A stretch of DNA of 5,713 bases from an uncultured Synergistia bacterium. GTDB taxonomy: Bacteria; Eremiobacterota; SpSt-956; JAKJGF01. The position numbers and the translations under genes were made by a program. The notes beneath the pieces were generated by a model. That model was given only the letters and a program-made list of their open reading frames with translations. It ran no database searches and was not told where the DNA came from. Below, piece after piece: positions 1 through 4,734 of the stretch; within the stretch, counting starts at the first letter, position 1; every line of letters starts with the position of its first letter. The stretch is taken from NCBI GenBank assembly GCA_937888925.1, contig CALARM010001125.1:1-5713 (forward strand), in the 5' to 3' direction.

Positions 1-51
1 GCTTCTTTCCGGCACCACTGCTTCTATTAATAATATGTTAAAAGGTTTCAT
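1..51 (-). CDS. Possible N-terminus of a gene running off the left edge (partial)
   Basis: From an ATG at 51-49 the minus strand is open to the window edge and reads MKPFNILLIEAVVPERS. An in-frame GTG at 63-61 is an alternative start. The hydrophobic first strand followed by a VPER-like turn resembles the opening of a Rossmann-type domain, such as the B12-binding domain of some radical SAM proteins or a receiver domain, but 17 residues cannot decide this. A fair sigma70-type promoter sits correctly upstream (94-122). The gene lies downstream of a hairpin terminator that would isolate it from the 272-457 gene. Against it: no clear Shine-Dalgarno precedes either start, because the 7-bp repeat tract fills that position. 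The plus strand is also open here from position 2 to a TAA at 98-100, so a plus-strand gene end cannot be excluded. Confidence 0.35.
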   Translation of the reverse strand, partial: MKPFNILLIEAVVPERS

Positions 52-52
52 T

Positions 53-94
53 TCATTTTTCACTTTTCACGACTCACGACTTACCACTCACCAT
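53..94. repeat. Heptanucleotide repeat tract (TCACNNN)
   Basis: TCAC or a one-base variant recurs exactly every 7 bases, at 53 (TCAT), 60, 67, 74, 81 (TTAC) and 88, giving six degenerate heptads. On the minus strand they read roughly (G/A)GTGA(A/G)N. It is a short intergenic tandem repeat rather than coding sequence. The same 7-bp periodicity and core recur at 2669-2689. Short tandemly repeated heptanucleotides are known from other bacteria, for example cyanobacteria; whether this belongs to such a family is inference. Confidence 0.7.
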
Positions 95-122
95 ATATAA
101 CATAACAACAATTATAAGTCAA
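94..122 (-). promoter_or_regulatory. Putative sigma70-type promoter for the left-edge gene
   Basis: On the minus strand a -35 box TTGACT (122-117, five of six matches to TTGACA) is followed after 17 bases by TATATA (99-94, four of six matches to TATAAT). Transcription would start near position 87 and run leftward through the heptad tract into the putative start codon at 51. A perfect TATAAT on the same strand at 116-111 has no good -35 box at the right distance. Confidence 0.4.
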
Positions 123-145
123 TGAACAAAATTATCCTCTAAAAT

Positions 146-177
146 TCATAAAGGCCGGCACAGACCGGCCTTTATGA
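146..177. terminator. Strong bidirectional hairpin, probable terminator of the 272-457 gene
   Basis: A perfect 13-bp stem (146-158 with 165-177) encloses the 6-base loop CACAGA. The core is GGCCGG/CCGGCC and the outer stem is CATAAA/TTTATG, so an A-tract precedes and a T-tract follows the GC core on both strands. On the minus strand it lies about 95 bases after the stop at 272 and is followed by AATTTT. This is a typical stable terminator fold in an otherwise AT-rich gap. Confidence 0.75.
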
Positions 178-206
178 GCAAATACCATAAACATTATAAC
201 ATCACC

Positions 207-223
207 GAGTTATATGATAACTC
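207..223. other. Small AT-rich hairpin in the 178-271 gap
   Basis: GAGTTAT (207-213) and ATAACTC (217-223) form a perfect 7-bp stem with an ATG triloop, followed on the plus strand by TTATTATT. It is weak compared with the neighbouring 146-177 hairpin. It could be a minor 3'-end structure of the 272-457 transcript. Nothing else is recognisable between 178 and 271. Confidence 0.35.
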
Positions 224-271
224 TTATTATTGAAGTATTACATTGAAGTTTGTCTTTGATGCAGACGTAAC

Positions 272-457
272 CTAGTTGTTACTGTTTAGATTACGGACAA
301 AAGGAGAGGATTTAACCCTTACATATTGCCTGGAACAAATTTCCATTATTTCATCGTCTTTAACGAAGTGAGTATTGGCTTCTTCCATTTCTTTTTTTCT
401 TCGTAGCCATTTTTTGAAATCCTTGAGAGACTTTTTGTTTTTTTCCTGTAAATCCAT
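272..457 (-). CDS. Small basic protein of unknown function (61 aa)
   Basis: The ATG at 457-455 is preceded on the minus strand by AGAGGTGAT (471-463), an excellent match to the 16S anti-Shine-Dalgarno sequence at proper spacing. That is the main reason to accept so short a frame. The stop is TAG at 274-272. The protein is very charged. Residues 1-26 (MDLQEKNKKSLKDFKKWLRR, then KKEMEE) would form a Lys/Arg/Glu-rich amphipathic helix. The second half (DDEIMEICSRQYVRVKSSPF) has a possible strand and one Cys, and the C-terminus is Asn-rich. There is no signal peptide or membrane segment. I do not recognise a family. It is transcribed alone, with its own AT-rich promoter region upstream and a strong hairpin downstream. 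A small regulator or nucleic-acid-binding protein would fit the charge, but that is a guess. Confidence 0.6.
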   Translation of the reverse strand: MDLQEKNKKSLKDFKKWLRRKKEMEEANTHFVKDDEIMEICSRQYVRVKSSPFVRNLNSNN

Positions 458-477
458 GATTAATCACCTCTTTGCTT

Positions 478-509
478 ATTATAAATGTACTATTTCATTT
501 ATTATAAAT
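478..509 (-). promoter_or_regulatory. Promoter region of the 61-aa gene with a doubled -10-like motif
   Basis: The minus strand carries ATTTATAATAA twice, exactly 23 bp apart (509-499 and 486-476), each containing a perfect TATAAT (506-501 and 483-478). Similar AATTTATAATA-type sequences occur at the promoters of both peptidase genes. No convincing -35 hexamer is seen for either box, so the active one is not decided. The distal box would give a leader of about 40 nt ahead of the strong RBS. Confidence 0.4.
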
Positions 510-575
510 TTTTTATTTATATCATACTATTAGGAAGATTACATTTTGAAAAAATTAATAAGAATTTTTACCTTA

Positions 576-700
576 AAAATCAAACAGGGGATAATTTAAA
601 TTTACAAGAATTTTCATTTTTAACGCCGTAAAATAAAGCGCTTTAGATGAAAATTATATAGAAGCAATTTATCTAAATAATTTATCCCCTGTTTGAAAAT
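576..700. mobile_element. 115-bp inverted-repeat element with 5-bp flanking direct repeats (MITE-like) or structured RNA
   Basis: CAAACAGGGGATAA (581-594) and TTATCCCCTGTTTG (682-695) are perfect 14-bp inverted repeats that bound a 115-bp unit. AAAAT stands immediately outside on both sides (576-580 and 696-700), as a target-site duplication would. Inside are further nested pairings: AATTTTCAT (609-617) with ATGAAAATT (647-655), the 12-bp palindrome TAAAGCGCTTTA (634-645), and TTTAGAT (642-648) with ATCTAAA (671-677). The last competes with the first two. There is no coding potential. It begins 13 bp past the peptidase stop codon, and on the minus strand the stem is followed by ATTTTTAAGG, so it may also act as that gene's terminator. 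The flanking repeat is AT-only in AT-rich DNA and could be chance. Confidence 0.5.
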
Positions 701-708
701 TTTTATAT

Positions 709-2535
709 TTAATGTCTGTCAGGGAGTTCTATAAATGATGGTTTTCTGGATTTACCGGTTTCTTCTTTTTCTTTCATGATTTTCTGTGTTATATCTGTAA
801 GTTTTTCTATAAATTCATCCCATTTACCATCTTTTGACATAGCTGTATCTTTATATTTGTTATAAAGTTTTTCACTCATATACTTATTGTTCTTCGGAGC
901 ATAAATTGCCAGTCCCTGTGAAGGAGCATAATCTTCGTCATCTTTTATATGTTCTTCTGCAATGACAGCTTCGGAAATAACCTTCTTTATGTCCTGTGCT
1001 GCTTCCTTTAATTTCGGATCTGCAACATCTTTTGATTTCAGTATATTATCTGCAAGATGTCCTAAATCTCTATAATCTCTATAGGGAGCAGACGATGATC
1101 TCTGGCTGTAGGCAGTAGTATCATGGAGTATATCTTTTATAATCTGCCTGTCAGTAGCCGTATTCATGAGAGCTTCTGCCAGATTATCAATACATGCTTT
1201 TACACTGTCCATTTTACCGAGATCGATAGCAGAGAAGGTAGTTGTAGATTTTGCAGAGGTTTTATCACATTCTGATATTATGCCTTTTGATATATTTTCT
1301 GCCGTAACTTTTCCTTCTTCTGCGAGTTTATTCATAGTATTCAACATGGGTACATAGGGCATACCGATGCCTCCCACTGTTTCTTCAGAAGCTACCATAG
1401 TCTTTGCCCTGTCTTTAAGTTCATAGGCTACTTCAGGCTGTGCCATAAGGCAGCAATCGAATATGACCACTTCAGGTTTTACTCCTGTCCGTTTTTCAGC
1501 TTCTGCCAGAGCCTGACTTATTTCGGGAAGGGTCATCATTTTTTCTCTGTCTTCAAAACCTCCGAGAAAACCTGCTCCATGATCGCTCATGAGTATTACA
1601 TATTTCTTTGCAGGATAGTTTTTTATACCCCATACTAGGAAATCTGTAAGGGTTGCCGGTTCTCCCATATTGACAAATCCCATATCCTCCACTACTTTAG
1701 AATTTATTTTTGTTTCATCATCACTTTTTGTAACAAAATATCTTCTTGCTCCTATCCATTCCGGTTCATTATTTGGAACGAACTCTCTGTCTTTTGCTTT
1801 TAAGAGGCTCCCTCCTGTATATGGTTTATCTACAAATAAAACCTGATCACTGTCCATTTTTTCATAGATGAATTTCTTTATGGCATTCATCATATGTTTT
1901 GATAATCTGTTCACTTCATTCTGCTGGCTGTTTCCTGCAGCCATCGTGACAGAGATTTTTTCTTCCTTATCAGGTTTTAACATAGTCTGTGCCAGTTCAT
2001 AGGCTACTGTGGTAACCATATTTACCATGTCCTTATCTTCCAGAACCTGTGTGGTAAGGCCTGTTATTAATTCCGTCATGCCCTGCATGAGGGGGGGACT
2101 GGAAGAAAGTATGGATTCTGCCATATAGGCCGCCCTTGATCCCTCTTTGAACATTTCCTGGAATTGAGCCACTCCTTCTGCATCTCCTGTTTCTTCTGTG
2201 AGAAGTTTACCGAAGGCTTCGTTATTTATGACCTGTTTTAATGCTTCTCCGAAGAAATATTTTGTAAGAGGAGGAACCTGAAAACGGGAAAGCTGGGCTA
2301 CAACATTTACATTATCCGTAGAACCTACCTTCTCCATATCCTTCAGATTCTGCATGATCATAGGCTCAAGATTGTTTGAACCGTCAAGATAGGTTAAAAA
2401 GGTAATTTCTTTTTCAGCTTTTGAGCTTCCCAGTGTAACCTGATCTTTTGTATTTGAAATGTCTTCGCTCCCGCCGGCCTGTTTCTTTACCTGTACAGGA
2501 ACATTTATTTTATCATTTATTCCGCTGATATTCAT
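709..2535 (-). CDS. C11 (clostripain-like) cysteine peptidase, paralog A
   Basis: This encodes a caspase-fold (clan CD) endopeptidase, expected to cut after Arg/Lys. Numbering from the tandem ATG at 2538, the family hallmarks appear in order: first strand and loop FLTYLDGSNNLEP (47-59); VVAQLSRF (79-86); WIGARRYFV (261-269); catalytic His320 in SDHGAG; DCCLMAQPEV (361-370), with Cys363 as nucleophile and Asp361 in the D-x-C position that lines the S1 pocket in characterised C11 enzymes; VASEETVGGIGMPY (382-395); and DYRDLGHLADN (488-498). About 175 residues (87-260) separate AQLSR from WIGARRY, much more than I expect for the family. There is no signal peptide or membrane segment. The start was set at the second ATG (2535): AAGGAGG lies 8 nt before it and its MNISGIND aligns with MNIGNIND of paralog B. 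The first ATG at 2538 is only 5 nt from the RBS. The protein is 608 aa, intact, with a conserved C-terminal tail RKPSFIELPDRH. It is probably monocistronic, with its own promoter. Confidence 0.93.
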   Translation of the reverse strand: MNISGINDKINVPVQVKKQAGGSEDISNTKDQVTLGSSKAEKEITFLTYLDGSNNLEPMIMQNLKDMEKVGSTDNVNVVAQLSRFQVPPLTKYFFGEALKQVINNEAFGKLLTEETGDAEGVAQFQEMFKEGSRAAYMAESILSSSPPLMQGMTELITGLTTQVLEDKDMVNMVTTVAYELAQTMLKPDKEEKISVTMAAGNSQQNEVNRLSKHMMNAIKKFIYEKMDSDQVLFVDKPYTGGSLLKAKDREFVPNNEPEWIGARRYFVTKSDDETKINSKVVEDMGFVNMGEPATLTDFLVWGIKNYPAKKYVILMSDHGAGFLGGFEDREKMMTLPEISQALAEAEKRTGVKPEVVIFDCCLMAQPEVAYELKDRAKTMVASEETVGGIGMPYVPMLNTMNKLAEEGKVTAENISKGIISECDKTSAKSTTTFSAIDLGKMDSVKACIDNLAEALMNTATDRQIIKDILHDTTAYSQRSSSAPYRDYRDLGHLADNILKSKDVADPKLKEAAQDIKKVISEAVIAEEHIKDDEDYAPSQGLAIYAPKNNKYMSEKLYNKYKDTAMSKDGKWDEFIEKLTDITQKIMKEKEETGKSRKPSFIELPDRH

Positions 2536-2543
2536 CATATAAT

Positions 2544-2550
2544 CCTCCTT
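2544..2550 (-). promoter_or_regulatory. RBS that decides the start of peptidase paralog A
   Basis: The minus strand reads AAGGAGG at 2550-2544. Two consecutive ATG codons follow, at 5 nt (2538) and 8 nt (2535). The 8-nt spacing is the more usual, and the second ATG matches the single start of the paralog, so it is preferred. Confidence 0.7.
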
Positions 2551-2570
2551 GATGTACTTATAAAACTACT

Positions 2571-2645
2571 ATTATAAATTATAACTACAAAAAAGGTAAA
2601 TTAAAAGACTTTTTTATTAAATTTTTGTTAACATTTAACAAAAAA
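2571..2645 (-). promoter_or_regulatory. Promoter and conserved upstream element of peptidase paralog A
   Basis: Two overlapping -10 boxes form TATAATTTATAAT (2583-2571), about 33 bp before the start. A weak -35, TTTTAA, lies 17 bp upstream of the first (2606-2601). TTTACC (2600-2595), 18 bp from the second, is an alternative. Further up, 2610-2645 matches 4596-4631 upstream of the other peptidase at 32 of 36 positions without gaps, and it sits at the same distance from the start. It contains TTTTTGTTAA (2622-2631) and TTAACAAAAA (2635-2644), a perfect 10-bp inverted repeat around CAT. It could be an operator or an A/T-rich UP-type element. Its A6 end also serves as the T-tract of the paralog B terminator. 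Confidence 0.55.
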
Positions 2646-2680
2646 GTGAAGGGTGAACAGCAGCCCTGTTCACCCTTCAC
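2640..2680 (-). terminator. Intrinsic terminator of peptidase paralog B
   Basis: GTGAAGGGTGAACAG (2646-2660) and CTGTTCACCCTTCAC (2666-2680) form a perfect 15-bp stem with a 5-base loop. On the minus strand six T's (2645-2640) follow directly. It begins 10 bp after the TAA at 2693-2691. This is a textbook Rho-independent terminator, and it implies that the downstream paralog A relies on its own promoter. Confidence 0.85.
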
Positions 2681-2689
2681 CCTTCACGG
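2669..2689. repeat. Three TTCACNN heptads inside and beside the terminator
   Basis: TTCACCC, TTCACCC and TTCACGG follow one another at 2669, 2676 and 2683 with exact 7-bp spacing. The opposite arm of the terminator stem carries GTGAAGGGTGAA, the same unit inverted. Core and period match the tract at 53-94, so the terminator appears to be built from this repeat family. Confidence 0.6.
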
Positions 2690-2690
2690 A

Positions 2691-4523
2691 TTAATGCCTT
2701 TGAGGTAACTGTATAAACGAAGGTTTCCTGATTTTCTTTTTCTCCTCATCATCATCTTCTTCCGTATCATCAAATCCCATACCTGTGAGCTGTTCCAGGA
2801 ATTCATCCCACGCTCCTTTTTTGGACATTGATGTTTCTTTATACTGTTCATATACTTCATCACTTACAAACCTGCTGGTTTTAGGAGCGTAAATAGTCAT
2901 ACCCTGTGACGGAGCATAATCTTCATTTTCCTGTGTATGTTCTTCTGCAATAATTGCTTCAGAGAGAACCTTTTTCAGATTTTGTGCAGCTTCTTTTAAT
3001 TTCGGATCTGTAACATCTTTAAAATTGATTATATTGTCTGCAAGATGTCCAAGGTCCCTGTAATCTCTGTATGGTTCGGAAGGGCTGTCCTGACTGTAGG
3101 CAGTAGTATTATGGAACAGGAATTTTATTGTTTCCTGAGGAGTGTCTGTTTCCATTAAAACTTTTGCCAGTTTATCTACAGATGTTTTAAGATCTTTCAT
3201 TTTTGTAAGGTCTATGGCAGAAAAGGTTGTTGTGCTTTCTTCCGATGTTTTTTCACATTCTTTAATGGTGAGTTTTGCAATATTTTCAGCAGTTGCTTCC
3301 CCTTTCCCCGCCAGTTTATTAAGTCCTTTTAATATGGGAACATAGGGCATACCGACTCCTCCCACTGTTTCTTCCGAGGCTACCATTACCTGTGCTCTGT
3401 CTTTGAGCTCATAGGCTACCTCTGCCTGAGCCATAAGACAGCAGTCGAACATAAGGACATCAGGTTTTACGCCTGTCTCTTTTTCTGCTGCTGCGATAGC
3501 TTTATTTATCTGCGGAAGAGTCATCAGTTCTCCTCTGTCTTCAAAACCTCCAAGGATTCCTGCGCCGTGATCGCTTAATACTACGACATATTTTTTAGCA
3601 GGGAAGTTTTTTATGCCCCACACAAGAAAATCCTTGAGGGTATCAGGGGATGCCATATTAACAAAGCCCATATCTTCCACTACTTTTGAATTGATTTTAC
3701 TTTCGTCAGATCCTTTGGAGACATAATATCTTCTTGAACCTATCCATTCAGGTTCTCCTCCTTCACTCTTTTCCTTTGTTTTTGCCTTGAGGAGGTTTCC
3801 GCCCGTATAGGGGGCTTCTCTGTAAATTATTTTGCCTCCGGCCATTTTGTCTTTTACAAATTTACTCATGGCATTTACCATATGTCTGGATAATCTGTTT
3901 AATTCGTTTGCCTGGCTGTTGCCTGCCATAAGGGTAATGCCTTTTGTCGTTTCTTTGTCAAAATCAAGTGTTTCTTCAGCCAGCTGGTGTGCCACGTCTG
4001 TAAGCATTCCTGAGATATCTTTATCTTCAGCTACCTGACCTGCAAAACCTGTGATTAATTCAGTTATTCCCTGCATCAGAGGAGGGCTTCCGCCGAGGAC
4101 ACTTTCTGCTACCATGGCAGCTTCACCGGAATCTTTAAACATGTTCTGAAATTCTTTTACTCCTTCCGGATCGCCTGTTTCCTGTTCCAGAACTTTTGTG
4201 AATTTCTCACTGGTAATTACCTGCTTTAATGCTTCACCGAAAAAATACATGGTAAGCGGCGGTATCTGAAAACGGGAGAGCTGGGCTGCTACATGCATAT
4301 TTTCAGTAGAACCAACCTTCTCCATATCTATTAAATTCTGCATAATAAAAGGTTCCAGATTATTTGAGCCATCCATATAATTTAAAAAAGTAATTTCTTT
4401 TTCAGGCATTGCTCCTATACTGACCTGATCTTTTGCTGTGGTTACTTCCTCTTTTGGAGAGGCTTTTGCTTTTTTTGGAGCAGCTTTTGTTATATTATTG
4501 TCGTTTATATTCCCTATATTCAT
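2691..4523 (-). CDS. C11 (clostripain-like) cysteine peptidase, paralog B
   Basis: This 610-residue protein is collinear with paralog A and clearly homologous along its whole length, mostly with conservative or silent changes, which indicates an old tandem duplication under purifying selection. The C11 landmarks are FLNYMDGSNNLEP (46-58), AAQLSRF (79-85), WIGSRRYYV (260-268), catalytic His319 in SDHGAG, DCCLMAQAEV (360-369) with nucleophile Cys362 and likely S1 Asp360, VASEETVGGVGMPY (381-394) and DYRDLGHLADN (487-497). An apparent insertion of similar size (86-259) is present. Arg330 in GGFEDRG, shortly after the His, is a candidate self-cleavage site, by analogy with C11 enzymes processed in that region. 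The N-terminus is Lys/Ala-rich and probably disordered, with KDQVSIG (31-37). An acidic linker (FDDTEEDDDEE, 584-594) precedes the tail RKPSFIQLPQRH. No signal peptide is seen. The start is supported by AGGGAGGAA ending 7 nt before the ATG. It is transcribed first of the pair, from the divergent intergenic region. Confidence 0.93.
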   Translation of the reverse strand: MNIGNINDNNITKAAPKKAKASPKEEVTTAKDQVSIGAMPEKEITFLNYMDGSNNLEPFIMQNLIDMEKVGSTENMHVAAQLSRFQIPPLTMYFFGEALKQVITSEKFTKVLEQETGDPEGVKEFQNMFKDSGEAAMVAESVLGGSPPLMQGITELITGFAGQVAEDKDISGMLTDVAHQLAEETLDFDKETTKGITLMAGNSQANELNRLSRHMVNAMSKFVKDKMAGGKIIYREAPYTGGNLLKAKTKEKSEGGEPEWIGSRRYYVSKGSDESKINSKVVEDMGFVNMASPDTLKDFLVWGIKNFPAKKYVVVLSDHGAGILGGFEDRGELMTLPQINKAIAAAEKETGVKPDVLMFDCCLMAQAEVAYELKDRAQVMVASEETVGGVGMPYVPILKGLNKLAGKGEATAENIAKLTIKECEKTSEESTTTFSAIDLTKMKDLKTSVDKLAKVLMETDTPQETIKFLFHNTTAYSQDSPSEPYRDYRDLGHLADNIINFKDVTDPKLKEAAQNLKKVLSEAIIAEEHTQENEDYAPSQGMTIYAPKTSRFVSDEVYEQYKETSMSKKGAWDEFLEQLTGMGFDDTEEDDDEEKKKIRKPSFIQLPQRH

Positions 4524-4555
4524 TTATCTATTCCTCCCTGATAAAATATTTATCT

Positions 4556-4631
4556 ATTATGAATTATAACAGCAGATATGACCTTTTGAAACATTTTTTT
4601 TATTAACATTTTGTTAACTTTTTACAAAAAA
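4556..4631 (-). promoter_or_regulatory. Promoter and conserved upstream element of peptidase paralog B
   Basis: TATAATTCATAAT (4568-4556) matches the doubled -10 of paralog A in sequence and in distance to the start codon (33 bp). TTTCAA (4591-4586), 17 bp upstream, is a weak -35 equivalent to TTTTAA of paralog A. The block 4596-4631 is the second copy of the conserved 36-bp element. Here the inverted repeat is TTAACA (4603-4608) with TGTTAA (4612-4617), and GTTAAC (4613-4618) is shared with the first copy. Conserved spacing points to shared regulation of the two peptidase genes. Confidence 0.55.
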
Positions 4632-4632
4632 A

Positions 4633-4653
4633 TTGTCTTACCTTTAAGGACAA
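4633..4653. promoter_or_regulatory. Imperfect inverted repeat in the divergent intergenic region
   Basis: TTGTC (4633-4637) and GACAA (4649-4653) are inverted around TTACCTTTAAG. The inner TTA/TAA extends the pairing with one unpaired base. It lies between the leftward peptidase promoter and the rightward STAS-like gene, where an operator could sit. A possible weak plus-strand promoter overlaps its right half (TTAAGG at 4644-4649, 17 bp, TATATT at 4667-4672). Evidence is limited to symmetry and position. Confidence 0.25.
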
Positions 4654-4721
4654 CGTCTGGAAGGAATATATTAAATATTTATAGAATTTAACAAAAATAG
4701 AGAATTTTTTACTGATATTTT

Positions 4722-4727
4722 GAAAGG
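4722..4727 (+). promoter_or_regulatory. RBS that decides the start of the STAS-like gene
   Basis: GAAAGG lies 7 nt before the ATG at 4735. The upstream in-frame TTG at 4720 would place this RBS inside the coding region and has no RBS of its own, so it is rejected as the start. Confidence 0.65.
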
Positions 4728-4734
4728 TTATTTT

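Noticed and set aside
2..100. Plus-strand open frame ending in TAA at 98-100, as a possible C-terminus of an upstream gene
   Set aside because: Its last half is translated heptad repeat with no protein-like character. The minus-strand alternative has a start codon and promoter. It cannot be excluded without the sequence to the left.
1166..1357. Plus-strand open frame of 63 codons
   Set aside because: It lies wholly inside peptidase paralog A on the opposite strand, lacks a ribosome binding site, and is a by-product of that gene's codon use. A similar frame appears at the homologous place in paralog B (3142-3345).
2622..2644. The TTTTTGTTAA/TTAACAAAAA inverted repeat as an independent terminator
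   Set aside because: The stem is almost entirely A/T and would be weak. Its conservation upstream of both peptidase genes fits a DNA-level control site better, and a strong terminator already lies next to it.
3832..4038. Plus-strand open frame of 68 codons
   Set aside because: It is antisense to paralog B, has no ribosome binding site, and no counterpart is kept at the equivalent place in paralog A.
4720..4734. TTG start extending the STAS-like protein by five residues
   Set aside because: The GAAAGG ribosome binding site for the ATG at 4735 would then lie inside the gene, and nothing suitable precedes the TTG.
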